Positions 33,876 through 45,492 of a DNA stretch of 64,000 nt are shown here, piece after piece. The translations under genes were made by a program, and so were the position numbers. The notes beneath the pieces were generated by a model. It was not told the DNA's origin. It saw only the letters and a program-made list of their open reading frames with translations, and searched no databases. Numbering within the stretch: the first letter of the stretch is position 1; each line of letters opens with the position of its first letter. The stretch comes from Arachis hypogaea. Taxonomy: Eukaryota; Streptophyta; Magnoliopsida; Fabales; Fabaceae. The stretch lies in assembly GCF_003086295.3 (NCBI RefSeq), contig NC_092048.1:37510425-37574424 (forward strand). Reading direction: 5' to 3'.

Positions 33876-36800
33876 TGTAAGACCCAAGAATTTTGAAAAG
33901 TTTTATTTTAAATCAATCTCAAATCATATATTTATTTATAGTTTTAATTTTAGAAATTATTTTTATTAAAGATAATAAGAATTTTATATGATTTGATTTT
34001 AGATGATTTATATTTATATCATTTAATACTTTAAGTTAAAGATAAAGAAAATTAATTATATTATATCTAATCCTTTAATTAGAATATTTCATCAAAATTA
34101 ATTTGTAAATTTATGATTAAATAATATTTTCTTTAAAGATGATTTTGTTGAATTAAAATTGGTTTTCAATTACTCTACTACCCCTAATTTTAGTAAAATG
34201 ACCAAACTGCCCCTAACCCTAATTCTATCCTCACCGCCTCTCTTTCCTCTTCACATGCGCAGCCCCCAACCCTCCTCTCCTTACTCTTTCTGCCTTCAAA
34301 CCATTCACACACACAAAACAAAAGCATTCACATACATGGAGGAGAGATCTGGGAGGGGAGATGAGTCGCCGGTAGGGTGTGGGACGCCGTCATGCCGTCG
34401 TCGAGTTGGAGGGAGGAGCCGTCGCCGCCGCCGCTGCTGACAGAGGAGAGAGGAGATCTGAGAGAGAAGGAGAGTGTCGCGAGGAAGCCGCCGCATCGCG
34501 TTTCCGTTTGCGCCAGCTCCGAGGAGGACCGCGCGAGAAGGATCGCCGTTTTGCGCCGCCACTGTGGCTCTTGTCGCCGCCAGACCTGTCGCCGTCGCCA
34601 CAAACTTCCACCACCGTCGAGGTTGTCGCGAGTCCCGTCGCCGTCATCATCACAAATGGTGTCGCTGTTGTGATCGAACCCAGCCGCCACCGTTGCAAGC
34701 TCCGTCGCCACTGTTGGAGGTGGGTTGCCAAGCCGGTGTCGCCGGAAAATGGCGTTGCCGTAGCTGAGGTCCATTGCCGTTGCCATCGCTGAGCTTCTGG
34801 CCGCCGGGAACGGTGCTGGGGCTGCTGGAACCTTGGTTTGAGTCGCTGCCGTTAGTCACCGATAGAGGTATCTCTGCTGCCTCTATTTTGCTTTAGGTCC
34901 TTCGCTTCCTTAAACTTGTTCTGCTTTTACTTTTACTCTGCTTTTATCCTATTTTCTGCTACTATTAGGTTGAGTATTGACGCTGGTGTTTTCGCGGGGT
35001 TGCTGAAGCTGCTGCTAGTTCTGATTTTGTTATCTTGGTACAAATGGTACTGGTCTGATCTTTCGCTTAGGTTTGGTCAATTCGTATGTCCTGTTTTATC
35101 ACTGCCATGGTTTCCATGTTCTGGTTTTAATTCTAGTCCTTACTTGGTCTTGATTTCCCATGTTGTAATTGCTTTTAATTCCTATCCAATTTGAATCTTT
35201 CATTTTGCTGCAACCATGGCCACTGCCGTTCTAGTTGCAGTGAGAGTCGTAGCTGCTGCAGAATAAGGTGAAAAGAGGGTTTATCGCATTAAAATCGCTG
35301 CGAGTTTGATTCTTTGAGGTAAGGGGTTTTTCTTAAAATCTATTTTATATTACAGAGTTGTTATAAATAGATATTGACGCAGAAAGATATATTTTTGTGA
35401 TTATATTTGTCTTGTGAATGTGATGGTTTGTTAGACTGAATTATTGGTTTCTTGATTGCTTGAGTGAAGTACGGTGGTTGATAAGAAATGGGTTTGAAAA
35501 GTTATTTACTTAATTATTATAAAAAGTGGTTTTTCTTGGTTTGGAGTTAAAGCGGTTTGATTTTGAGTCGTTCTGATTTTATAAATGATTTAATACTTGA
35601 GCTGGTTGATTTTAAAAAGAGTTTTATTTTGGAATTGGTCTAATTTGAGAATAATTTGATATTGGAATTGGTTCAACTCTGGAAAATGTTTGGAATTTGG
35701 AAATGGCTGAGAAAAGGTTTGAGAGATGTTTGGGTGGGACCCGAAAAGGGTGGCAGTGTCCGAGTTTTAGAGGAGATGCTGCCGAAATTTTATAAAATTG
35801 AAAGTTTTGCCTGAAATGATGATTTAAAAAGATTTAGTTTTTGAACGTTATATGTTTTAAGATTGATTTATTTAGAAAAGAAAGAATTATGTTTTGAATT
35901 GAGATTGTTGATTAACGGAAAGGAGGATGATGAGGGTTGATTTGAAATATGATTTTTGAATGAATTTGGAAATGGGATATGGATTGACGAATGATGATGA
36001 TATTGAGAATGGCTTAGTTGTTGATGAATGATGAATGAATTATTTATATGGCTTATTAATTTGAAACATCTGAGATACGAGGTTCCCTGGATTAAGTGCC
36101 GTGGCTTGCCACCACGTGTACCAGGTTGAAAACTCGATACTCTGTTGACCCTACAACGTAAGTGTGACCGGGCACTATATAAATTCCCGGGAATGATACC
36201 CCCATTGAGTAATATTGATTATTTGAGAAAAAGCTATGCATAGACTCTTGGGGATGCACGTCGGGGGACGGTCTAAGGACAATTCAGACTTGTCGGGTTG
36301 GCTGGATAACCGACAGATGAGCCTCATCAGCCATAGGCCAGGCATGCATCATATGCATTTATATGCTTTGCTTGGGTTTGAACTTGTTTTGGTTTGCCTA
36401 ATTGCTAAACTGTTCTTAACTGCTACTTGAACTATTTGCTGTAACTGCTACCTACTTGTGCTTTCCTTGTCTGTCTTGTCTGTGTTTGTTCTGGCATGCT
36501 ACATTTGAGAGTGAACTTGAATGCTGAATTAATGATTGTGTTGTTTGATTGCGTGGTTGATTTCTGATTGAGATTTTCTTATAAGAAAGGAAAGATTTTG
36601 GATTTCTGAAAGATTAAACGTTTCTTTGAAAAGGTTTTGAACGATTACCTTCTGGTTTTTAAAAGATTCATAAGGCAATGATAATCACTGAGCTTGAAAA
36701 CAGTTTTCTTATTAAATATCTTCTTATGATAACTTTGAAACTGCGTGGTGAGACCGTGTGGTTAGGTTCTCACCCCCTACAGCTTTACCTTTTCAGGAAC

Positions 36801-37158
36801 CGGATGAAGAAGCATTAAGAAGAGATATACTGCGTTTGGTTTATAAGATGTTGTATTAATTAGATTATTTTCTTCCCTCGTCTTTGTTATTACGAGTTTG
36901 TAAGAGGGATAGGAATTGTATGTTTTACATGTATATTATATTATGAGTTATTATGTAAGGAGTCTTGTATATGAATCTATGCATGTTTGTATTTTTCTTA
37001 AGATAAAGTGTTTAATTTCGGTTTTTCTAAGAAATTAGCGATACAGTGTTGAGTCACAGGCTCCTATTTTAGTATTTAGTATATAAAGTAGTCGTAATAC
37101 TTCTTGCTATCAGAGTAGCGCAGCCGGAAGCGTGACTTCTAATAGTGAGGGTGTTACA
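33876..37158 (+). mobile_element. Solo-LTR-like insertion, 3.3 kb, in Tat gag
   Basis: Begins TGTAAGACCC and ends GTGTTACA; flanking 5-mers are GACCA (33871-33875) and AACCA (37159-37163), one mismatch. It interrupts gag, and the Arg-rich gag reading resumes after it. It resembles the insertion at 13337-17138 in its ends and in the phrases CCAGGCATGCAT (36338 region) and GGTTCTCACCCC (36765 region). A GC-rich island at 34370-34830 is open in several frames on both strands because of CCG/CGG repeats, but no protein is recognisable. Strand is assigned by this resemblance only. Confidence 0.72.
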
Positions 37159-38200
37159 AACCACATCAAGAACACAACAGGGAAAGGTTAAGGAGAAGCC
37201 GACCACACAGAGAGGACAGCAGGGAAAGACCGAGGAGAACCCGGCGACCGGTGGTCATGGGGACGACCCCTTTCCACCACTCAATCCTCGGAGTCCGACT
37301 ACCGAAGCACTTTGACAAGCCAACAGATATGAGGTATGATGGGACTCTAGATCCCCAGGAGCATCTAACGGCCTTTGAAGCCAGGATGAACCTGGAAGGG
37401 GTAGGCGATGAAGTAAGGTGTCGCGCTTTCCCCGTAACTTTAGCAGGACCGGCGATTTGTTGGTTCAATGCCCTCCTTTAGGGCTCCATAACCGCCTTTG
37501 CCGACATCATTCGTGCCTTCCTAGCTTAGTTCACCACGCGTATCGCTAAAGCGAAACACCTGATCAATCTGCTAGGAGTAACAAAAAGAACCAGCGAGCT
37601 GACTCAGAAGTACCTAGACATATTCAACGATGAGTGTTTGGAGATTGACAGCCTAACCGATTCGGTGGCCAGCCTTTGTCTGACCAACGGGTTGTTAAAC
37701 GAGGATTTCAGGAAACACCTTACCACCAAGCCCGTTTGGACAATGCAGGAAATTCAGAACGTAGCCAGTGAGTACATCAATGATGAAGAAGTAAGCTAGG
37801 TCGTGGCAGCCAATAAACGGCAGCCTGCCTACCCCAATACTCGTCCATCCGGTGGTGGGGATAGGCCAAAAGAGCACTCCAAAGACGGAGGATCAGCTAA
37901 AACCTTCAAGCTGTTTCTCCGGGTAGGAAAGTTCACCAACTATACCCCCTATCATCTCCAATTGTCGAAGTCTATCAGCAGATCACCGACAAGGGCATCT
38001 TGTCGAAGCCCCGACAACTCAAGGACAGGACGGGAGGAAACAAAAACCTCTATTGCGATTACCACAAGGGCTATGGCCATAAGACCCAAGACTGCTTCAA
38101 CCTCAAAGACGCCCTGGAGCAAGCCATCTGGGAAGGAAAGTTGGCCGAATTCTCCCATCTTATAAGGGAACCGAGGAGGCGGGACCATGACCGATGAAAT
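37159..38200 (+). pseudogene. Tat-type gag, main domain and zinc knuckle
   Basis: The frame gives LPKHFDKPTDMRYDGTLDPQ and EHLTAFEARMNL, the retrotransposon gag domain of Tat/gypsy elements, with in-frame stops at about 37480 and 37527. KHLINLLGVTKRTSELTQKY continues it. A zinc-knuckle-like YCDYHKGYGHKTQDCFNLK is at about 38050-38106 in another frame. Confidence 0.82.
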
Positions 38201-38486
38201 GAGGACAAAATTCACGCCGTCAGACAAAGACGGGAGCCCGAGGAGGATAACGAGCGTGGACTCATTGTGGTAAATGTGGTGATCGGAAGAGACGTCCCCC
38301 TAGATCGAAATCGGCTAGCAAGAAAGACGCTAAGGTCTTAGCTATGTCCTCTGGCTCCACGCCGCCCTCTCGGAGGGTACCCTCGATATCATTCGGCCCC
38401 GAAGATCAATGGTTTGACGAGGTCGTAGAGAACCCTCCTATGGTGATCACGGCCAGGGTGGGCACCGGCCTAGTAAAACGGATCCT

Positions 38487-39077
38487 GTGGACACGGGAGT
38501 TGATTCCAACATCATGTTCCGCAATGTATTTGATGCTCTGGGCCTACGGGACACCGACTTGAGGGGCCACCAACACGGCGTGGTAGGCCTAGGCGATAAC
38601 TTCATCAAGCCTGACGGAGTAGTTTCCCTCCCGGTCTCCATTGGTGGATGTTGGGGGAAGAGGTCACTAATGGCGGAGTTCATTGTCTTAAGGGACTCCA
38701 CGGCCTACAACCTCATCTTGGAGAGGAAGACCATCAACGAGTTTGGGGCGGTAATTTGCACCAAACTACTGCTAATGAAGTTTGTTGCTGATGATGGATC
38801 AGTGGGGACCATCAGGGGAGATCTGGAGACGGCGGCCGCATGCGAAAACGCCAACCTCTCCCTGAGGAAGAAGTCTAAAGAAGCATCCGGTGTCTTCCTT
38901 GCCGACCTGGACGCCAGGGTTGATGACAAACCCAGGCCGGAACCAGAGGGGGACCTTGAAAAGTTCAGGGTCGTCGACTCGGATGAGAAGTTTACCTTTG
39001 TAAACAGAAACCTACCTCATGACTTGAAAGAATCCCTGATGGAGATGATCAAAGCTAACGGTAACTTGTTTGCCTAG
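38487..39077 (+). pseudogene. Tat-type aspartic protease region
   Basis: A 196-codon open stretch begins with MDTGVDSNIMFRNVFDALGL, the catalytic DTG, and has FIVLRDSTAYNLILERKTIN, the second conserved strand of the retropepsin (usually YN.ILGR). It ends at a stop just before the reverse transcriptase. Confidence 0.8.
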
Positions 39078-39196
39078 ACTCCGGCCAACATGCCGGGTAT
39101 AGACCCCCAGTTCATGTCACACCAACTAGCTGTGAGACCAGAGGCAAAGCCAGTGGCCCAAAGGAGGAGAAAAATGTCCAAGAAAGGTCGAAAGAG

Positions 39197-39995
39197 GTGG
39201 CCAAGCAAATGGCCAGCCTACTAGAAGCGAGTTTCATTCGAGAACTCGGCTACTCGACTTGGTTGTCGAATGTGGTCTTGGTGAAAAAGCCCAATGGGAA
39301 ATGGAGAATGAGGGTGGATTATTCTGACCTTAACAAAGCGTGTCCCAAGGATTCCTTCCCCCTTTCCAACATTGATGGTCTTGTTGACGCAGCGGTGGGT
39401 TATCGGTATCTGAGTTTCATGGATGCCTATTCTGAGTACAATCAGATACGGATGCACCGGCCAGATGAAGAGAAAACGGCGTTCATAACGCCAGGAGGGA
39501 CATATTGCTACAAGGTGATGCTGTTCGGACTAAAGAATGCAGGGGCTACGTACCAAAGACTAATGAACAAGATCTTCAAAGACCTCATCGGCAAGACGGT
39601 GGAGGTATACGTAGACGACATCTTAGTCAAGACCACCAAAGCTGAGGACCTCATCGGCGACTTGGAAAACATCTTCACCTCTCTTCGACGACACGGTATG
39701 AGGCTCAATCTGCTCAAGTGTGCCTTCGCTGTCGAAGCCGGAAAATTTTTGGGATTCATGATAACCCAAAGAGGAGTGGAGGCCAACCCAGAAAAGTGTG
39801 AAGCAATCCTACAAATGAAAAGCCCAGAAAGTGTGAAAGACGTCCGATCCAGAGGTTGGCGGGCAGACTCACCGCGCTATTCCGCTTCCTCGGTGCGTCG
39901 GTGGCCAAAGCTCTACCCTTCTTTAACCTGATGAAGAAGGGGATCGCATTTGAGTGGACCCCGGCATGTGAGGAGGCTTTCAAACACTTCAAATA
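39197..39995 (+). pseudogene. Tat-type reverse transcriptase
   Basis: Shows VVLVKKPNGKWRMRVDYSDL, NKACPKDSFPLSNID, LSFMDAYSEYNQI, MLFGLKNAGATYQRLMNKIF and the catalytic YVDDILVKT. Near 39840 (KDVR) the frame shifts; the connection-domain sequence continues in another frame. Only the palm region is uninterrupted. Confidence 0.9.
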
Positions 39996-39999
39996 GATA

Positions 40000-40488
40000 A
40001 TCTCGGCACCACCTGTCCTCGCGAGGCCTAAGAATGGAGAAGCACTGTACTTGTACTTGGCGGTAACCGATGAGGCATTGGCAGTGGTCTTGGTGCGAGA
40101 AGAGGGGAAGACCCAGCAACCAATATATTTTGTGAGTAAAGCACTACAAGGAGCAAAGCTAAGGTATAGCAAGTTGGAGAAGGTGGCATATGCACTCTTG
40201 ACCTCGTCGTGCAGGTTGCGGCAGTACTTTCAAGGACACCAAATAATCGTCAGGACGTATCAGGCAATCCGACAAGTACTCCAGGAACCCGATCTAGTGG
40301 GTAGAATGATGACATGGGCTGTCGAACTATCCCAATACGACTTGCAGTATGAACCCAGACATGCGATCAAAGCTCAAGCCATGGCTGACTTCCTGGTAGA
40401 GGTTACAAGGGACCCTACCAGGACTCCGAATACATGGTGGAGGCTCCACATGGACGGAGCATCCAACCAAATGTTCAGAGGAGCATGA
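40000..40488 (+). pseudogene. Tat-type first RNase H
   Basis: GEALYLYLAVTDEALAVVLV is the first strand of the gypsy RNase H, then QPIYFVSKALQGAKLRYSKL, RQYFQGHQIIVRTYQAIRQV and LSQYDLQYEPRHAIKAQAMA with ADFLVE. The open part starts at 40051. Confidence 0.85.
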
Positions 40489-40850
40489 ATCATCTTAGAA
40501 AATCCAACTGGAGTTATATACGAGCAGTCAGTCAAGTTTGAATTCTCGATGTCGAACAATCAAGAAGAATACAAGGCCCTGCTAGGCGGCCTAGCTCTGG
40601 CAAGGGAGGTCGGAGCTACGAGGCTGTAAATATGTAGTGACTCACAGGTCGTGACGTCGCAGATCAATGGGACCTACCAAGCCAAAGATTCATTATTACA
40701 GAAATATCTGGAGAAAGTCAGTGAATTGAGTAAGCAATTCGAGGAAGTCATGGTCTAACATGTCCCGAGGGAGAGGAACACACGGGCAGATCTCCTATCA
40801 AAACTGGCTATCACAAAACTAGGGACGGGGAACCGATCTCTCATCCAAGG
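40440..40850 (+). pseudogene. Second RNase H-like domain (Tat lineage mark)
   Basis: LHMDGASNQMFRGA then, after a stop at 40486, IILENPTGVIYEQSVKFEF, NNQEEYKALLGGLALAREVG and CSDSQVVTSQINGTYQAKDS, ending in VPRERNTRADLLSKLA. This DGAS...E...DSQ...D order is that of the archaeal-type RNase H that Tat elements carry after the ordinary one. Further stops fall at about 40627 and 40756. Confidence 0.85.
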
Positions 40851-41049
40851 TTTGATAAAGGAACCGGCAGTAGCTTTGCATCTGACTCAGGCAGAACCCT
40901 CTTGGATGAGCCCAATCATTGATTTCTTGGAAAGGGCCAAACTCCCCAGCGACGAGAAAGTGGTAAGGACAATAAGACGAGAAGCGGAAAAGTATGCAAT
41001 CATACAAGGCCAGTTGTTTAAGAAGGGGCTTAGCCAACCCCCTGTTGAA

Positions 41050-42050
41050 GTGCCTGCGTCCCGACCAAACGGACTACGTGCTCAGAGAAGTCCATGAAGG
41101 ATGCTGCGGTCATTACATCGGAGGGAAGGCCCTAGCCAGAAAGCTCGTCAGATCAGGTTATTACTAGCCCTCTATGATGGTGGATTCTAAGGAATTCGTT
41201 AGAAGGTGCAAAAAATGTCAAGAGAACGTCAATTTCCACATAGCACCAGCAACCGAACTAAGTCTAATAACAGCTTCCCGATCTTTCTCGCAGTGGGGAA
41301 TCGATTTGTTGGGACCCTTCCCAGTGGGGCCGGGACAGGTCAAATACCTAATAGTGGCCATCGATTATTACACCAAGTGGATAGAGGCCGAGCCGCTGGC
41401 TAGCATAATGGAAGTCGTCATCTCAAATAATGGAACCCAGTTCGCTGACAAGAGATTTGGGGAATTCCTCGCCGGTCTGGGCATACAGCAAAAGTTCTCA
41501 TCAATCAACGGACAAGTCGAAGCTGCGAACAAAGTCATCTTGCAGGGCCTCAAGAAACAACTTGACCAGAAAAATGGAACATGGGCAGACGAGCTAGCAT
41601 CGGTCCTCCGGTCTTACCGCACGACCCAGCAGTCGTCTACCGGGGAGATCCCCTTCCGACTCACGTATGGGGTAGACGCAATAATACTCGTAGAGATCGG
41701 CGAACAGAGCTCATGGCTACTCCTAGGCGGAGTCGAAGAAGCCATGGAAAAAGACTTGGTGGATGAAGCCAGAGAGATGGCCCACTTGTCGGAAACAGCG
41801 TTGAAGCAAAGGATGACCCTGCGCTACAACGCCAAAGTACTCAAGAGAGAGTTCGAGCAGAACGACCTGGTCCTGCGACGTAACGACGTCGGGCTACCGA
41901 CGCCTGGGCAAGGAAAGCTGGGGGCGAATTAGGAAGGCCCGTACCGGGTGAAGGAGGTGCTCGGCAACGGCGCCTACAGATTGGAACGGCTTGATGGCAA
42001 AGAAATACCAAAGACTTAGAACGCGGTTAACCTAAGGAGATTCTATCCCT
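41050..42050 (+). pseudogene. Tat-type integrase with internal deletion
   Basis: The zinc-binding part spans about 41090-41225 (HEGCCGHY..., CKKCQ). The core has WGIDLLGPFPVGPGQVKYLI and IDYYTKWIEAEPLASI, but then jumps straight to MEVVISNNGTQFADKRFGEF. About 20 residues normally between the two catalytic Asp blocks are missing, and the second Asp (usually SDNGTQF) is Asn. The rest reads NGQVEAANKVILQGLKKQL and a C-terminal RVKEVLGNGAYRLERLDGKE with stops. Confidence 0.85.
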
Positions 42051-42555
42051 AGCAGCCGAGGCAGCTAGGCGAGTAGGCACCCCACCGGTTCAACAGGGTG
42101 AGTAAGATCTCTATTGTTGTATGTGGGATCATTTGTCCTATGATTATTGTTTATCCTATGTCTTTTTGCACTACATTTATATTACTCGGCATTATCATGC
42201 CCACATTATCATGCCCCATTGATTTTATTTGAAACTCATCATATTCTCTTTTCACACTTAAATAATTAAAGCAAAACAAAACGGCATCCCGGGACTGATC
42301 ACCCCGGGAACCGAAAATGTTAAAAGCCATAAGTTGGCTCCAACGACTACCAAGCAAAATGATTAGATACCAGTAAAACGGTAAGAAATGCAGACGGTAG
42401 ACAATCAATTAGTTACATATATGCCAAAAACGGCAACCAAGTTTACCAAAACAATACTTGTTACATATACGCCAAAAAACGGCAGTCAAGTTCGCCAAAA
42501 GTATATAGAGATCTACATATTACAAAAAGCAAAGTACAAAGGCAAGACCAAATCA

Positions 42556-44348
42556 CTTCTTCTGGATGTCGACAATCTTGTCATCCTTGATAGTCTTGAA
42601 GACGCTAACAGCGGAGGTGTTGAAGTCGGAAGCTAGCAGCTTTACTTGAGCCTTGAGGGCCTCCTCAGTCATCAAGATGGCGTTCTTCCCTTACTTCACG
42701 GTCTCCTTGTACTTCTTTTTTAATTCGGCCGCCTCATCCTTAGTCGCGGTTGCCGATGCAAGGGCCTCATTGCGCTCTTTTTCGACTTCCTTCACTTGAC
42801 CTTGAGCGGCGTTGAGCTGGCCTTCCAGAGTCAACTCCCGCTCAGTAAGCCACGCCACAGCAGCATCAGAGGTCTTAACCTTCTCCTCGACACTAGCCAG
42901 CTTCTCCCGAAGTAATTGTACTTCAACCTTGTATTTGTTGTTTGCTTGGGTAGAGGACTCAAGCTTATTCTCCAATAAATGCGTTCTCGCCAGGGCAAAC
43001 TCTGCCTTCCTTGCTATAACGGCTCCCCGGAGCAAGGTACGATACATCCACCTCGCCTGCGCCGGGAGATCTCCACTATGGAAGAAGTCCTCCGTGCCCG
43101 GAGAAGTTGGGAATCGATAAAGTTTCCGGCATCGAAGTTCTTCTCCATCACGGTAAGAGCTCCCTCTGGGCTAGAAGACAGTTTCCTCTTTCTCGGGTTG
43201 TCCACTATCATCACGTCTGGGTTCTCCACCTCGATCTCCGGCTGAGGTCCCGGGCCACCACTAGTCCTGATCACCTCACCCTGGAAGGGTTGTATTGAGC
43301 TCCGGCCTCAAGGGTGTTTTGAGAAGGCTCCTCCTGGTTATCAGTGGCCTTGTTCTCGGTGGCCAGTTCCTCGTCGCTATCGCCAGCAAGGAAGGTGTTA
43401 AATAAAGCTTCAAGGCCAATTTGCTCGCCAGCCATTGACGCTGGTGCAGAACACGGAAACTCGTTAGTCGTTGGGCCAGATAATCAAACAAGCATAAAAA
43501 AAACACACTACTCATGTATATAATTCCTAGCTACATCCTAATCACCCATAAGAAGATGGGGATTAACATGATTTTTTTCCAAATACAGCCAACAAGACGT
43601 CGGCAACCCTTTTATTCTTCGAGGACAATCCCTTATATGTAACTTTGGTAAAGGCGTTGGCTCCCGTCCCGAAACTCCAATAGGTCAGGATGCGGCACTC
43701 TCCCTCCAACGTCAACCAAAATGGGTGATGGCCCTCCATTGGATGAACTTTGAAATATTTATCTTTAAACCCATGGTAAGAGTCCTCAAACAGACCAAAA
43801 ATCCTCAGACCCTAGGCAGACCAGAAAGACATAAAGCCTTTCTTCGCCTTCCCCTCTTTAGAGGGATTTGTCAAAGTAAAAAGAAACAAAAAAACTTCGA
43901 CGGAAACCGGCAACTCCAAATATTCACAGACCATCTCGAAACAGCGGATCGAAGCCCAACTGTTCGGATACAATTGAGACGGTGCTACGTCACACCGGTT
44001 GAGTAGCGCCATCTGGAAGGGAAAAAAGGGGATGCGAACTCCCAGTTGGGTGAACATTGCCTTATAGAACCAGATCCAATCGACAACTCGGGGGGCGTGC
44101 AGATTTAGTTGATAGATCCGCTCATTTGGGGCAGGGACGAAGGCCTCGTAACGGGATTCCTCGTCGATCCCACCGCAAAGATACTCGACTTGCCGGAACT
44201 TAGTGAGCTCCGCTAGATCCATCTGGTTGGGAGAATCCTTTACGTCTGAAGTTACCCAAGCATACCGGTCGTAAGGTACTCTCGCAACAGGAGCTCGTGC
44301 AACGGGAGCCCGTGCAACGGGGCGTGAGGCCATAGGACGCTGGGCCAT
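42556..44348 (-). pseudogene. Antisense gene of the Tat-type element
   Basis: Between integrase and the 3' LTR, the minus strand carries a 178-codon ORF (43812-44348; MAQRPMASRPVARAPVARAP at the start) with AELTKFRQVEYLCGG and IPFFPFQMALLNRCDVAPSQ, like the putative gypsy-type transposon domain (PF04195, from memory). After a stop the same reading goes on to about 43560. An intron-like gap near 43440-43556 leads to MAGEQIGLEALFNTFLAGD, then a strongly coiled-coil segment (42691-43047, rich in Glu/Lys/Ala) ending near 42556. Antisense ORFs at this place are known in Tat-lineage elements such as Grande. Function unknown; the copy is broken by stops. Confidence 0.72.
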
Positions 44349-45047
44349 ACCTACAGTGGGGGCACCACTCAGTTAGTCTAAGAGACCAGGAGGTTGGCAC
44401 TAATACCAGAAAGCTACAGTTTTCCTACCAGAAACTTACGGTCAAGCTAAGCCTAAATCTAGTCAAAACAAGGCCTAAAAATACCAACATTTTGGAATGG
44501 TAACCCCCCTAATGCATCTACCTAATACTAACGTCATTTAACATGCAATTCAACCCAAAGAAACACCACGCATACAGAAATGGCACGAAATAGCAAAACG
44601 AAGTTATGCAAGTGGAAGAATGAGAAATAGGGCATACCAGGATAGTAGCGTTGATTTGAAGGAGTCGAGAGGATTAGGGAGACCTGAGCAAAGCAACAAG
44701 TTACAACAGGAAATTTGGAACGAAGAAGGAGAATATGAAAGGAATGTGGTGATAATAGTAGAAGTTGAAAGATGAATGGAAAACTGAAAAAAAACTGACG
44801 CATGAAGAAGCGCGAAACACAGGGGTAGGATAGTCATTACACGCGGGATTTTAAATACCCATTATGAGCATTAAATGATCAGCGCGAAAGACGAGGTGAG
44901 AAGCGGCACACAACTACAACGAAGAAGGCCGCGCGCCCAAGATGCGCGTCCCGACCACGGAGCGACCGTTTAAACGACAACGCGAAGAAAGGAAATTGAA
45001 CGCGCCCACCACGGTGTTCACGACCTCGGCTGGCGCATTAGGGACAC

Positions 45048-45487
45048 TGTTACGGTCCAGCCCAGCTGGCCTCATGGCCGACCCGAGTTCATCGGATCCG
45101 GGCACCTGGTCTACGGGGCGCCCCACGCCCAGGCCCAGGCCGAGGAATCTATCCTCTTCACAGCCAACTTACCTGGCGACAGCTGGAGGGGGAGGAAACT
45201 CCGAGGAAGGTGGGTTTACCCTCGAGGGGCCCACCTCTGACAAGGTATATATGGGGAGGGTCCTATCCCTCCCCCAAGGTACGTCATCATATCTTTACTC
45301 ACCGCTACCTGCATACATCCTGACTTGGGCGTCGGAGTGTCATTGCAGGTGGCTCCCCCCATATTACACGAAGGGCTCGGGAAGTCGTCCGCTCACGCAT
45401 CACTCACACCAAACTCAGGTCCAAGCTCACCCCCACCAATTCCTAGGAATCTATCCCAACCTGTCCGGAACCCCGAGGTACCGAACA
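45048..45487 (+). repeat. Tat-type element 3' LTR
   Basis: 440 bp, about 94 percent like the 5' LTR by eye. The expected purine tract just upstream is weak (ATTAGGGACAC). Confidence 0.93.
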
Positions 45488-45492
45488 ATTTT

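Larger units (their letters stand above)
32958..45487 (+). mobile_element. Ty3-gypsy Tat-type retrotransposon
   Basis: Two LTRs (32958-33396 and 45048-45487) begin TGTTACGGTCC and end TACCGAACA; ATTTT flanks the whole (32953-32957, 45488-45492). After the 5' LTR comes TTGGCACCGTCTGTGGGA, a likely primer-binding site. Order is gag, protease, reverse transcriptase, RNase H, a second RNase H-like domain, integrase, then an antisense gene before the 3' LTR. The second RNase H places it in the Tat lineage. By eye the LTRs differ at roughly 26 of ~439 sites, mostly transitions. Stops and frameshifts make it inactive. A 3.3 kb insertion interrupts gag; without it the element is about 9.2 kb. Confidence 0.93.

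Noticed and set aside
34159..34860. Seven overlapping ORFs of 93-152 codons on both strands
   Set aside because: Produced by a CCG/CGG-rich island; frames conflict and none resembles a known protein.
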